Of a stretch of 61,103 nucleotides of DNA, positions 17,288 to 26,318 are shown piece after piece. The notes below the pieces were generated by a model that was not told where the DNA came from, ran no database searches, and was given only the letters and a program-made list of their open reading frames with translations. Position 1 is the stretch's first letter. Each line of letters opens with the position of its first letter. The stretch comes from Methylobacterium sp. J-076. Lineage in GTDB: Bacteria > Pseudomonadota > Alphaproteobacteria > Rhizobiales > Beijerinckiaceae. Where the stretch lies: positions 1-61,103 of the forward strand of contig NZ_JAKSXW010000069.1 in NCBI RefSeq assembly GCF_022829405.1, read 5' to 3'. The position numbers were made by a program, and so were the translations under genes.

Positions 17288-18514
17288 TCAGGTCAGCATG
17301 TCGTTGATGCTCATCAGCGCGGTCATCACCGAGATGATCAGCCACGCGATGAGGATGCTGACGAACACCATGACGGCCGGGCCCACGACGGCGATCAGCC
17401 TGCCGAGGGCCGCATCGAGCTTGGCCTCGTAGAACACCGCCACCTGCTCGGCGCTGGCGGCCAATTCCCCGGCCTCCTCACCGACGCGCAGCATCTGCAC
17501 GACGTGGCGTGGGAAGAGCTGGCGGTTGCCGAGGGTATCGGACAGGCGCCGGCCCTGCCGCACGCCCGCGACGATCCCATCGATCTCCGCGCCCGCGCGC
17601 GGCATGCGGACAACCCCACGCATCAGGCGCAGGGCGCTGGAGATGTCGACACCGTTGCGCACCAGGACGGCGAGGGTCCGGCAGAACGTCACCGTGAACT
17701 CGCTCTGGAGCACGCCGTGCGCGCCGGGCAGGCGCGCGAGCAGGGCGATCCATAGGCCGCGCTCCCGTCCCAGCCGGGCGATCACAACCCCCATGGCCAG
17801 GAGGACGGCGAGGGTGATCACCAGCGTGTCGAGATTCCGGTTCAGGAAGGCCGACATGTTGAAGACGATCAGGGCGGTCGGGTCGATCCGGTCGCGGAAC
17901 CCCTGGAGTGCGACCTCGAATTTCGGGATCAGGTAGATCAGCACGAAAGCGAGGACGCCGAGGGCTGCCACTACGAGGAAGACGGGATAGGAGATCGCCG
18001 AGACGAAGCGCTTGCGCAGGCGCTCGCCCCTCTGCCGCTCCGTGACCAGCGCCGTGAGGGTTTCCGCGAGCGAGCCGGAGGCCTCGGCCGCCTCGACCAT
18101 CTTCACGTAGATCGGCGAGAACAGGCGCGGATGCCGGGACAGGGCCTGGGACAGGCTCTGCCCCTGGCCGAGGCTCGCGTGCAGGTCCCGAAGCACCCGC
18201 GCCAGCCAGCGGTCGCTGGCGAGCTGGACGAGGATCAGCAGCGCCTCGTCCAGGGCGACGCCGCCGCGCAGGAGCATGGCGAGATCGAGGGTCATCGCCG
18301 TGATGCCGGCCGGCGAGGGTTCGGGCTTGAGGAGGTCGCGCCAGGTCCGCTGCCCGGAAGTCCGCGCCGGGGCCGGCTGCGCCGAGATCGGCGTGCAGCC
18401 AAGGCGTTCGAGATGCGCGACGACGTCAGCGGGGGTTTCCGCCTCCATGCTTCCAGAAAGGAGCTTACCCCCGGGATCGATGGCCCGGTACGCGAAGTTG
18501 AGAATAGCGCCCAT
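17288..18514 (-). CDS. gspF: Type II secretion inner-membrane platform protein GspF
   Basis: A 408-residue polytopic protein with two T2SSF domains (about 70-195 and 275-395). The first contains LDLAMLLRGGVALDEALLIL and SQALSRHPRLFSPIYVKMVE. Each half ends in long hydrophobic helices, for example YPVFLVVAALGVLAFVLIYL and VVGPAVMVFVSILIAWLIIS. It couples the GspE ATPase to pseudopilin extraction. It is two bases from the peptidase gene upstream and 15 bases from gspG downstream. Confidence 0.93.
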   Translation of the reverse strand: MGAILNFAYRAIDPGGKLLSGSMEAETPADVVAHLERLGCTPISAQPAPARTSGQRTWRDLLKPEPSPAGITAMTLDLAMLLRGGVALDEALLILVQLASDRWLARVLRDLHASLGQGQSLSQALSRHPRLFSPIYVKMVEAAEASGSLAETLTALVTERQRGERLRKRFVSAISYPVFLVVAALGVLAFVLIYLIPKFEVALQGFRDRIDPTALIVFNMSAFLNRNLDTLVITLAVLLAMGVVIARLGRERGLWIALLARLPGAHGVLQSEFTVTFCRTLAVLVRNGVDISSALRLMRGVVRMPRAGAEIDGIVAGVRQGRRLSDTLGNRQLFPRHVVQMLRVGEEAGELAASAEQVAVFYEAKLDAALGRLIAVVGPAVMVFVSILIAWLIISVMTALMSINDMLT

Positions 18515-18515
18515 G

Positions 18516-19115
18516 TCAACCGATCCCCGTGAGGGCGGGGGCCTGGATCTGCGGCAGCCCGGCGCTCAGCAGCCAGACGAGCCACAGGCAGGGCGCCAGG
18601 AGCGCCCCATAGGGGAGCTTCTTCGACTCGGGCGGGCCCGTCATCCTGCCACGCAACCACAGAGCGGCAACGATCCCGCCGAGGCTTGCGGCGAGCACGG
18701 TCCAGGCGAAGCCTTCGGTGCCCACGAGGATACCGCCGGCAAAGGCGAGCTTCACGTCGCCGAAGCCGAGGCCGTCATAGCCGCGCCAGCGATAGAAGCC
18801 CTCGCGCACGAGGAGGAAGGCGGCCCCGCACAGCAGCCCGTCGAGGATAGCGAACCCAAGGGCATCGGGAGCCGGCATGCCCAGGAGGGCGGCCTCGGAG
18901 AGCCGCGCGGCGAGACCCAATGCGCCGAGGGAGAGCAGTGCCACATCGGAAATCGTGAACGTCGCGAGATCCTGCCACGCGATCTGCGCCGCCACGAGGG
19001 CCAAGCCCGTGAGGATCAGCAGGACACAGGCGGGCCCGTGGCCGAGCCACGCGGCGCCCGCGACGCCCATGGCCGCAAGCGGCGGGAGGCAAGGGACGAA
19101 AAACGACCGGCTCAT
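18516..19115 (-). CDS. gspO: Prepilin peptidase (A24 family, GspO-like)
   Basis: A 199-residue membrane aspartyl protease. The two catalytic Asp are visible: D49 in IAWQDLATFTISD and D120 in the GFGDVKLAF (GxGD) motif. Several hydrophobic segments surround them. It lacks the N-terminal zinc-binding methyltransferase domain of classical GspO/PilD, so it processes but probably does not N-methylate, like the CpaA/TadV type. It presumably cleaves GspG, H, I, J and K here. It overlaps the gspC-like gene by four bases. Confidence 0.85.
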   Translation of the reverse strand: MSRSFFVPCLPPLAAMGVAGAAWLGHGPACVLLILTGLALVAAQIAWQDLATFTISDVALLSLGALGLAARLSEAALLGMPAPDALGFAILDGLLCGAAFLLVREGFYRWRGYDGLGFGDVKLAFAGGILVGTEGFAWTVLAASLGGIVAALWLRGRMTGPPESKKLPYGALLAPCLWLVWLLSAGLPQIQAPALTGIG

Positions 19116-19828
19116 CGTTCGCCCTGCTGCGGCATCGGCCGGGGCCGCATCCCGGGCGGCGTGGTTGCCGCGAACAGCCTGTGGGTCTGAACCTGATCGC
19201 CCAGGCGAATCGTGAGATGCGCCGGCCCGATCTCACTGACCGACCATCCGTCGATCATGTCGCCCGTTCGCAGCACGAGCGTCGGGCCGCTTCCCCGCCG
19301 CACGAGGCCCGCCGCGCTCTCGGGATCCTGCACGATTCCGATGAGGCGCAGGGCGGGCGCGGTCGGGGGCGGGGCCGCCACAGGGGCCACGACCTGCGCG
19401 ACCGCAGCCGGGGCGGGTTTCTGGGGACGGCGTGAGGCGGAGAACAGCGGCCGCTCGCGCGCCGCCTTCAACGCGGGGAGCATATCGGCCAGCCGATTCA
19501 GTTCGGAGGGAACCTGTTCGGCGGGATGCTCGGAGAGCCGCGGGCGCGGCAGGGCCGGGGTCTGCGCGGATGGCTGCGCGAAACCGCCTTGCCGCGGCGC
19601 CGAGCCGGGCCCCATCACCGCGCCAAGGCCGCCGGGTATCGCCGGCATCACCGGCGGTCCGACGGGATCGGGTGCGGCGGAGGTATCGGGCAGGATCGTT
19701 CGGGCAACGCCCCAGGGGGTGACGGGCTCGGCGTGGGCGATGCCATCCGCGACCGTGAGCGTTGTAGCCACCACCAGGATCGAGCGAAGGGCCCATGCGC
19801 ACCGGCCGGCGGGCCTTTCCCCGGTCAT
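19112..19828 (-). CDS. gspC: Type II secretion protein GspC/GspN-like (HR domain)
   Basis: A 238-residue protein with one N-terminal hydrophobic segment (LRSILVVATTLTVADGIAHA), a long Pro/Ala-rich linker, and a C-terminal homology-region domain at about 160-225: LRLIGIVQDPESAAGLVRRG, TLVLRTGDMIDGWSVSEIGP, HLTIRLGDQVQTHRLF. In the T2SS this domain contacts the secretin N0 domain. The PDZ or coiled-coil end of classical GspC is absent, so automatic annotation may call it GspN. Confidence 0.7.
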   Translation of the reverse strand: MTGERPAGRCAWALRSILVVATTLTVADGIAHAEPVTPWGVARTILPDTSAAPDPVGPPVMPAIPGGLGAVMGPGSAPRQGGFAQPSAQTPALPRPRLSEHPAEQVPSELNRLADMLPALKAARERPLFSASRRPQKPAPAAVAQVVAPVAAPPPTAPALRLIGIVQDPESAAGLVRRGSGPTLVLRTGDMIDGWSVSEIGPAHLTIRLGDQVQTHRLFAATTPPGMRPRPMPQQGER

Positions 19829-20385
19829 GGCTGCCCTCCCTTACGGTAGCTCCGAACCGTGAGGGTGATGCGCAAGCGCGGATCGTTGGGGGGACCGAAG
19901 GTCTCCCGCCGCTGCTCTAGGCGCGCGTCGAGGCCGGCAACGCGCAGCAGCGGCAGCCCGCCCTCCACCGCCGCGAGGAGGTCCACGAGGCGGTCCTGCA
20001 CCGTCTCGAAGGTGGCGCGGACGGTCGTGCTGAGAGGATCGTCCGCCGGTGCGTCCTCGTCCGCGCGGACCTCGATGAGGCGGCTCCCGGAGCGCTCGAC
20101 CAGATCGACCACGCGCGTCTGCAATTCGGCCCTCGCCAGTGTCGCGACCGTTGCACCGAGATAGATCCGGTCCATATCCAGGGCCGGCGGCCGGGCGACC
20201 GCCGAGGACCTGACCCGTCGCTCGATGTCGGCCACGCGTTCGGCTTGCCCCGCCTGTGCCATTCGCGCTTCGGCCCAACGCAGACCATTGGCGACCGTGA
20301 GCGCCGCGAGGATGCAGGGCAGCGCGACGAAGACCACTAGGGCGGCCGGTCCGACCCAACGGGCGGAAGCGGAGACGGCACTCAT
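19825..20385 (-). CDS. gspM: Type II secretion protein GspM
   Basis: A 186-residue bitopic protein. One N-terminal transmembrane helix (VGPAALVVFVALPCILAALT) is followed by a coiled-coil-like stretch and a ferredoxin-like periplasmic domain (VRATFETVQDRLVDLLAAVE, LPLLRVAGLDARLEQRRE). It matches the T2SSM_b-type proteins that pair with GspL to stabilise the platform. It overlaps gspL and gspC at both ends by four bases, which indicates tight translational coupling. Confidence 0.85.
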   Translation of the reverse strand: MSAVSASARWVGPAALVVFVALPCILAALTVANGLRWAEARMAQAGQAERVADIERRVRSSAVARPPALDMDRIYLGATVATLARAELQTRVVDLVERSGSRLIEVRADEDAPADDPLSTTVRATFETVQDRLVDLLAAVEGGLPLLRVAGLDARLEQRRETFGPPNDPRLRITLTVRSYRKGGQP

Positions 20386-21524
20386 CGCGGCCCCCGGAAC
20401 GGATGGGCCGGATCGGTCCCGCGTCCGGCTCCCTTGGGTTCACCGGGCCTCTCCGCTGTGATCTCGAACAGGTCGCGCCCTGCGGCGTCGCGCACGACCG
20501 GGGCAGCAAACCTCACGCCGGTCAGGCCCGCCCTCCCTTCGAGCTGCTTGATCAGAGCCGGCGCGTCGCTGGAGCGTCCCGCGAGGCGAACCTTGCCCGA
20601 ACTCAAATTGATCTCCCGGAGCACGGTGGTGTCGGGAATGGCCGCGCTCAACCCATCGATGAGGACGAGGGCGCTTGCCTCGCGATGCGCCTCGATGAGC
20701 GCCCGCTCGTGCGAGGTCCCCCCGCCGCGATGGGCCTGGAGGCGGCTCCGCAGGGCGGCCAGTCGGCCCGTCGTCTCGGCCTGCTCGGCTTCGGCCTCCT
20801 GCGCGACCCATGCGCTGGCGAGGCAGGCCGCCAGAAGCACCGTGATCGTACCGATGGCGATCCGGGCGACCCAACGCCGGGTCGCCCGGTCGGCGGTGGC
20901 GGGACGCCCCGCATACAGATCGATGCGCGGTGGGGCGTCGATAGCATCCTCGACGCTGCCGAGGGATGTCGGGACGAAGCCGCGGGCGGCGAGACGGTCG
21001 AGGACCGGCGCCAGACGATCCGCCGACATGGCGAGGAGATCGACCGCGAGGGAGCCATCCGTCCGCTCCTCCGGGGATACGGCGAAGCCGTGCAGCACCT
21101 TATCCATCCGCCATGGGGTAAGCCGCTCGAGGCGGTGGGCGATGATGGACGGGAGATAGTCTCGGCCCGCCGAAGGCAGGGTAAGAGAGCGGCGCAGCAT
21201 CTGATCGGCCGGAAGCCGCAGATCGATGATTGCGAACCGGCCCGGCACGGCCGCATCTGCTTCGTCGAGAGGGCCGCGACGGACGAGGGGGCCGCGCCCG
21301 GCCTGCTCGTGCAGGACGAGCGTGTCGCCCTCCGGCACGATCACCGCCCGCCGCTGCGGGACGATGCAGGAGAAGAGCGGCGCGATTTGGGCCATGAAGG
21401 CATCGAGCACTTGCCCCGACACCCGGTCGGCGACCGCCCGGGCCGGCGCGAGGCGCGTCGCCATCGCCTGCCGGACGAGCTCGAGGCCCGCCGCGCGCTC
21501 CTTCCCCGGCTCAGGCCGCGACAC
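20382..21524 (-). CDS. gspL: Type II secretion protein GspL
   Basis: A 380-residue protein with an actin-like cytoplasmic half (VIVPEGDTLVLHEQ, LRLPADQMLRRSLTLPSAGR, DYLPSIIAHRLERLTPWRMD), one transmembrane helix around 215-240 and a PilN-like periplasmic half (GLSAAIPDTTVLREINLSSG). It recruits GspE to the membrane. Its first codons overlap the 3' end of gspE (14 bases), and its last overlap gspM. Length is normal for the family. Confidence 0.88.
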   Translation of the reverse strand: MSRPEPGKERAAGLELVRQAMATRLAPARAVADRVSGQVLDAFMAQIAPLFSCIVPQRRAVIVPEGDTLVLHEQAGRGPLVRRGPLDEADAAVPGRFAIIDLRLPADQMLRRSLTLPSAGRDYLPSIIAHRLERLTPWRMDKVLHGFAVSPEERTDGSLAVDLLAMSADRLAPVLDRLAARGFVPTSLGSVEDAIDAPPRIDLYAGRPATADRATRRWVARIAIGTITVLLAACLASAWVAQEAEAEQAETTGRLAALRSRLQAHRGGGTSHERALIEAHREASALVLIDGLSAAIPDTTVLREINLSSGKVRLAGRSSDAPALIKQLEGRAGLTGVRFAAPVVRDAAGRDLFEITAERPGEPKGAGRGTDPAHPFRGPR

Positions 21525-23181
21525 GCATCACCTCATCGAGCGAGATCAGGCCCTCGGCCGCCTTTCCGATGCCATCCTCGAGCATCGTCGTCATGCCGCC
21601 CGCACGCGCGGCTTCGAGGATGCGCAGCGGATCGGGCTCCCGGCGGACCAGTTCGCGCACGGCGCCATCGACGGGCAGCGCCTCGAAGAGCCCGACGCGG
21701 CCCCGGTATCCGGTGCCGCCGCAGGATGGGCATCCGACCGGCGCGTGAAGGTGGAGGGACTCCGGCGCCGTGATGCCCCGTCGTACGCAGACTTCGCGCA
21801 GGGTTCCGGCGCCATCCTCATCCGGCGTCCGGCACCGGGTGCAGAGGCGCCGCACGAGGCGTTGCCCAAGGACGCCCCGCAGCGCGGAGGCGATCAGGAA
21901 CGGCTCGATCCCCATGTCGGCCAGCCGGACCACCGCGTCACAGGCGCTATTCGTGTGAAGGGTCGTCAGGACGAGGTGGCCCGTGAGCGCGGCCTGAATG
22001 CCGATGCTCGCCGTCTCGCGATCGCGCATCTCGCCGACCATGATCACGTCCGGGTCGTGCCGGAGGAACGAGCGCAGGGCGCTGGCGAAGGTCAGGCCGA
22101 TCGATGGCCTGATCTGCGTCTGGTGAATGCCGGGGATCTGGTACTCGACGGGATCCTCGACGGTGACGATCTTGCGGGCCGGATCATTCAGCAGCGAGAT
22201 CGCGGTGGCCAGCGTCGTCGTCTTGCCGCTGCCGGTGGGGCCCGTGATGATGATGACGCCGTGCGGCTCGGCCAGCATCGCCTCCAGAGCGGCGCGGTCG
22301 CGACCGGCGATGCCGATGCGCCCGAAGCTGAGGATCTGCGCGTCCTGCACGAGGATGCGCAGGACGGCCGTCTCCCCGTACAGCGTCGGCATCACCGCCA
22401 CGCGCAGGTCCGCCTCGATGGCGCCGACCCGGATGGTGGTGCGCCCGTCCTGTGGCAGCCGGCGCTCGGCGATGTCGAGCCCGGCCAGGATCTTCACGCG
22501 GGAAATCACCGCCGGCGCCATGCTTCGCGGCAGGTTCTGTTGCGGCCGCAGCAGGCCGTCGATCCGGAAGCGGATGCGCAGCTCCTCCCGCGCGGTCTCG
22601 ATGTGAATGTCGGTGGCGCCCGCGTCGAGGGCACGGGTGAAGAGATCGTCGATCGCCCGCACGACGGGCGCGCCGCGTGCCAGATCCTGCAGGGTCTCGA
22701 TGTCGTCGAAGAGACCGACTTCCGTCACGCCGTCGAGGTTGGCCTCCCCGCTCGGCAAATGGTCCGTGGTCTCGTCGCGAATCAGCAGGTCCGCAATCTC
22801 CTCGAAGGAGAGCACGGCGAGGGTGGCCCGCCCGTCGAGGGCGAGCCTCACCGCTTCGATCGGCTCGGCCTGCGCGGGGTCGGCGGTCAGGACAAGGGCG
22901 CCGTCCGCCGTGCGCACGGGGTAAAGGAATGCCTCCTGCAGGAACCGGCGGGACAATCCCTCGGTCAGGGGCGGCAGGTCCAAAACCGCGTCCCGGCTGG
23001 CACGGGGCACACCATGGAAGGCGGCCACCGCATCGGCCAATTCCTCGGCGCCGATGCCACCCTGCCGCCAGATCGCATGGGCGGTGACGGCGCCCACGGC
23101 GGCGACCGACAGGCCCCGCATCCGGAGGAAATCCGTGAGCGTGACGCTGGCGGCGGAGTCGACGCAAATTTCCTCACGCAC
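21511..23181 (-). CDS. gspE: Type II secretion ATPase GspE
   Basis: A 556-residue hexameric ATPase. It has an N-terminal GspE/PilB domain, then Walker A GPTGSGKTTT (K320), Asp box and Walker B (HDPDVIMVGEMRD), a His box (TGHLVLTTLHTN) and the zinc-binding tetracysteine motif C447-x2-C450...C484-x2-C487. All key residues are present. It drives pseudopilus assembly through GspL and GspF. It is the first gene of the E-L-M-C-O-F-G-I block and probably has its own promoter in the gap upstream. Confidence 0.95.
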   Translation of the reverse strand: MREEICVDSAASVTLTDFLRMRGLSVAAVGAVTAHAIWRQGGIGAEELADAVAAFHGVPRASRDAVLDLPPLTEGLSRRFLQEAFLYPVRTADGALVLTADPAQAEPIEAVRLALDGRATLAVLSFEEIADLLIRDETTDHLPSGEANLDGVTEVGLFDDIETLQDLARGAPVVRAIDDLFTRALDAGATDIHIETAREELRIRFRIDGLLRPQQNLPRSMAPAVISRVKILAGLDIAERRLPQDGRTTIRVGAIEADLRVAVMPTLYGETAVLRILVQDAQILSFGRIGIAGRDRAALEAMLAEPHGVIIITGPTGSGKTTTLATAISLLNDPARKIVTVEDPVEYQIPGIHQTQIRPSIGLTFASALRSFLRHDPDVIMVGEMRDRETASIGIQAALTGHLVLTTLHTNSACDAVVRLADMGIEPFLIASALRGVLGQRLVRRLCTRCRTPDEDGAGTLREVCVRRGITAPESLHLHAPVGCPSCGGTGYRGRVGLFEALPVDGAVRELVRREPDPLRILEAARAGGMTTMLEDGIGKAAEGLISLDEVMRVAA

Positions 23182-23399
23182 GCGCTGGTCTCCGGCCCTG
23201 CTCCGGGAACATCGAAATTAAGGAAGTTTTAACTCAACACTATCGGGGCCGCAGCAGCGATAGTCTCGCCAAGACTCGAAAGCTGTGTCTCGTGGCGATG
23301 ATGCAACAAGTTGCGTCGCAATATCGATTTGGCAGGGTAGGCCGAGCCGCCGGATACCGTGAAGGCCCGAAAACACGTGCGGCGGGAACAGGTCTCGCT
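23182..23399. other. Spacer between gspE and the AlgX-like gene, with a hairpin
   Basis: 218 bases without a gene. A stem of 7 bp (ACTATCG / CGATAGT, 23239-23264, 12-base loop) could end transcription of the AlgX-like gene or act in the gspE leader. No typical promoter stands out. Confidence 0.4.
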
Positions 23400-24407
23400 T
23401 CAGGAGTCTCGGCCGCCGAACGCGTGGGCTTCCATCTGCCGGGCGAAGCTCTCGTGCTCGAAATTCGCAGGGGGAAGCGTCGCCATGAAACGCTCGGCGA
23501 TCTCGGTGAGGATGAAATCCGGGCGAAGTTCGGCGGCGTAGGACCAGTCGACCGTCGTCGCCCAAAAGAAATGCACCTCGCGGAACGTCTCGGCGAACAT
23601 CGCCGTGAGGGCGCCGACATGGGGCAGGAAGGCGTGGTGAGCGAAGGAATCCCCGCACAGGACGATCCGGCGCGGATCGATGCCGGGCGCGTCGTTGCGG
23701 AAGACGGCCCGCGTCCCGACCCCGCCGCCGGTGGCCCCGCGCTCGGTGAGGATCCGCTGGAGATAGGCGTTGACGTGGAGGAGCTCGGCCGTGCGCGGAT
23801 ACGTCCAGGCCGGCAGGACCTCGCTCCGGTGCACCGGAAGCTTGGTCCCGAGATCTCCGGACAGCGAGGCGAACGTGGGATCGGCTGGAACTAGGCGGAC
23901 CCGCGGCCAAACCCCCATGCGCGCGCAGAGAGTCAGGTAGGCGCGATGGCAGGCCGGCAGGGACCAGTGCGAATCCGTCTTGAGATAGAGGTTCTCGCGG
24001 TCCGGATCGCTGCGAAACGGTGCGATCATGTCGACCACGGAGCCCCACGCGAGGGAGTTGCGAAGCCAGCGACGCAGGGCCAGAGACGGCGCGAGATCGG
24101 GATCGATCTTGACGTCTGCGCGGTCGGCGAGGATCGACAGCTTCTCAGGGACGACCACGTGGAAGTACCGCGCGCCGACACCGCGCGCGCGCCGGACGCG
24201 ATCCTCCAGCAGGCGGCGCCACGCATGGAAGTGCTGCGGCGGGAAAGCGTCCTTCCGATACTGATCCAGAACGTTGTTCGATCCGCCGACGAGGAAGAGC
24301 CATCCGTCGCGGCCGATATGGACGATCTCTTGCACGCTGATCCGATTCGAGCGACCGCCCCGCGAACCCGCCGCCGCGCCACCGGCACGGCGAAGGGTCC
24401 GGGTCAT
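23400..24407 (-). CDS. AlgX/AlgJ-like SGNH O-acetyltransferase family protein
   Basis: A 335-residue protein with the family marks of AlgX/AlgJ (DHHW type). It starts the domain with VHIGRDGWLFLVGGSNNVLD, has VVVPEKLSIL and the catalytic LYLKTDSHWS (Asp-x-His), and a nucleophile elbow CGDSFAHHAF (Ser). ATG 24407 gives a short basic N-terminus without an obvious signal peptide. Known relatives acetylate exopolysaccharides such as alginate in the periplasm. Its position inside the T2SS locus suggests modification of a secreted glycan, which is inference. Confidence 0.8.
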   Translation of the reverse strand: MTRTLRRAGGAAAGSRGGRSNRISVQEIVHIGRDGWLFLVGGSNNVLDQYRKDAFPPQHFHAWRRLLEDRVRRARGVGARYFHVVVPEKLSILADRADVKIDPDLAPSLALRRWLRNSLAWGSVVDMIAPFRSDPDRENLYLKTDSHWSLPACHRAYLTLCARMGVWPRVRLVPADPTFASLSGDLGTKLPVHRSEVLPAWTYPRTAELLHVNAYLQRILTERGATGGGVGTRAVFRNDAPGIDPRRIVLCGDSFAHHAFLPHVGALTAMFAETFREVHFFWATTVDWSYAAELRPDFILTEIAERFMATLPPANFEHESFARQMEAHAFGGRDS

Positions 24408-24505
24408 GGTATTCGACCATGCTGGACCGGATATCGCGACCCCTGGATCGTCGCGAAGGGTTTCAATGCCGCGGCTCTTGTGCGACCGCCGGCACCCACA
24501 CCGGA

Positions 24506-25243
24506 TCAGCTGTTGGTCGACTGGCCCTGGGTGCCGGCCGAGTTCGGGCAGTTCGGGTGGCCGCCTGTCGACGGCGTCGCGCCGTTCACTAGAGTGATCG
24601 TGTCCGTCTCCGGTCCGCGCAGATTCAGGGTCTGCCGGATGCGCCACGCGACCGAGTGGTCGGCACAGGCGGTATCCCCGGACACGCCGATCGCGCCCAC
24701 GGCGAAGTTGCCGGAGTATAGCGCGAGGCCGCCGCCGAAGGTGATCGTGCCGCCGATACGGTAGCCGAGCATCGGGTCCTGCGCGGTTCCGAACTGGAAG
24801 TAGTCACCATTGTAGGCCTTCTCCGCCTGCAGGACGTTGCCGCCCTCGAGGCCGAAGAGCGGATTACCGCCGCTCGGCGACGGCTGCGCGAAGCCGTAGA
24901 GCTGCGCGGTCGAGAGCGGGCCGCGGCCGGCGGTGATGCTCAGGCTGAATGCGTTGGCTGTGTAAGCCTTCGCAGCCGCGATCTGCCGGCTGCCGAGCCA
25001 CTGCGAGTCGATCGCCGTACCCGAATAGGCGACGGCGCAAACATTCCCGGAACGATTGACGGCGACGGCCCAGAAATCGTTGTTGAAGCCCGTGGAATCG
25101 GCCGCCGCCGCCTGGGTCACCGCCGCTTTCAGCGCATCGTAGCTGATCGGGCACGCGACCTGTGCTTGAGCCGACGAAATCCCTCCGAAGGATCCGAGCG
25201 TGAGGCATGCCGCGAGCAGCCCCTTCTTCGCATGTCTATGCAT
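24506..25243 (-). CDS. Exported HbpS/GlcG-like heme-binding domain protein
   Basis: A 245-residue protein with a signal peptide (MHRHAKKGLLAACLTLGSFG through SSAQAQ). The GlcG/HbpS fold shows AVAVNRSGNVCAVAYSGTAI, DSQWLGSRQIAAAKAYTANA, LSTAQLYGFAQPS, then GYRIGGTITFGGGLALYSGN and AVGAIGVSGDTACADHSVAW. The ATG at 25243 has GAGGA upstream and is preferred over 25306. It lies between gspK and the AlgX-like gene on the same strand and is a candidate T2SS substrate or periplasmic partner. Heme binding is known for some family members and is not shown here. Confidence 0.82.
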   Translation of the reverse strand: MHRHAKKGLLAACLTLGSFGGISSAQAQVACPISYDALKAAVTQAAAADSTGFNNDFWAVAVNRSGNVCAVAYSGTAIDSQWLGSRQIAAAKAYTANAFSLSITAGRGPLSTAQLYGFAQPSPSGGNPLFGLEGGNVLQAEKAYNGDYFQFGTAQDPMLGYRIGGTITFGGGLALYSGNFAVGAIGVSGDTACADHSVAWRIRQTLNLRGPETDTITLVNGATPSTGGHPNCPNSAGTQGQSTNS

Positions 25244-25484
25244 GAATTGGTCCTCTCTGATGATTCGGACCTGCGCCCCAAACCGCAAATCCGAATTAAT
25301 ACTCAATTGATATCGCCTCTATTTCAACCATATTCTCGCCGATTTGCGAAAATGTTGTTATATTTGTGGCAATCACGCAATACTGCCCGATATAAAATAG
25401 CAATACATCCACGAACGGTTCTTCGACCGCCGAGATGGAGGCGCGCATCGGTGACTGAATGCGGAGCGAATGATTTCGCTGACC
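25244..25484. other. AT-rich leader of the HbpS-like gene
   Basis: 241 bases markedly richer in A and T than the flanking genes. No gene is present. It probably holds the promoter of the HbpS-like gene and separates it from gspK, so the locus likely has at least two transcription units. Several TTG/TATAAT-like combinations occur, none decisive. Confidence 0.45.
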
Positions 25485-26318
25485 TTAGAAGACGGTTTCG
25501 TACGCTGTTGTGTAGTAAAGTGACTGCTCCTGGGCGGCTTTGACGGTGGTGAATCTGATGCGTCGGCGCGACTGCGCGTTCGTGGTCGCATCCAGAAGGA
25601 TCCGGAAGCAGCGGCCGGCTTTGACGGCGAGGTGAGCCTGCTGATCGCGCAGCAGGTTCGCCAGATCCTCGGCCAGCCGGTCCGTGGGGGCTTCGCGCAG
25701 CCGCAGCACGCGGTCGACGGTCTGGGGCATGAGGCCCGGAAGGGCATGCAGAACCGTCACGGGCGCCGTCGCGGGGGCGATCTTCCCCTGGGGGTTCAGC
25801 ACGGTCAGGAATTCGGAGAGTACGGCCGCGTCGGACGCGGACAGGCCGGGCAGCCAGCGCAATTCCCCGACGGAGCCGAAGCCGGGCTCCCGCCGCTCGC
25901 GGTTCGCGCCGGCCGTCGGATAACGCTCGCGCCACGCCACGACCTTCGCGGCGAAGACCTCCGGTTCGAGGTCCGCCAAACCCGCCGCCCGGTAGAGCCC
26001 GGCGAGCAGCACGGGGGCCGACCCGTTAAGGTCGATCTTTCCGGCCTCGTCCTCGACGGTGACACGCACGACGCCGTCGTCGAGGCGGATCTCCCGACCG
26101 TTCACGCGGAAGGCCGGGCGCTTGAGCTCGTAGAGCTCGTAGGCGACGAGGGCCGCCCCGGCTTGAGCCAACCCTTCGAGCCGCACCTGTTCTGACGCGG
26201 TCAGGACGGCATCGACCTCGCCGCGGACCGCGAGGCTGACGGAGCCGAGCAGCCCCGTCAGCAGGGCCAGCACTCCCAGCACCGCGACGACGATGAAGCC
26301 ATCCCGCCCGCCCCTCAT
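25485..26318 (-). CDS. gspK: Type II secretion minor pseudopilin GspK
   Basis: A 277-residue large minor pseudopilin. MRGGRDG/FIVVAVLGVLALLTG is the prepilin leader; the +5 residue is not Glu, as usual for GspK. The globular part contains EDEAGKIDLNGSAP and GFGSVGELRWLPGLS, the helix-hairpin repeats of this family. ATG 26318 overlaps the gspJ stop (ATGA). With GspI and GspJ it caps the pseudopilus tip. The C-terminus lies about 90 bases from the start of the AT-rich spacer, and the gene looks complete. Confidence 0.88.
   Translation of the reverse strand: MRGGRDGFIVVAVLGVLALLTGLLGSVSLAVRGEVDAVLTASEQVRLEGLAQAGAALVAYELYELKRPAFRVNGREIRLDDGVVRVTVEDEAGKIDLNGSAPVLLAGLYRAAGLADLEPEVFAAKVVAWRERYPTAGANRERREPGFGSVGELRWLPGLSASDAAVLSEFLTVLNPQGKIAPATAPVTVLHALPGLMPQTVDRVLRLREAPTDRLAEDLANLLRDQQAHLAVKAGRCFRILLDATTNAQSRRRIRFTTVKAAQEQSLYYTTAYETVF

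Noticed and set aside
18276..19190. Plus-strand 304-residue frame
   Set aside because: Antisense to the prepilin peptidase and GspF; no motif.
21226..23232. Plus-strand 668-residue open frame
   Set aside because: Antisense shadow of gspE and gspL; low-complexity Arg/Gly/Asp composition and no domain, while gspE on the other strand has all ATPase motifs.
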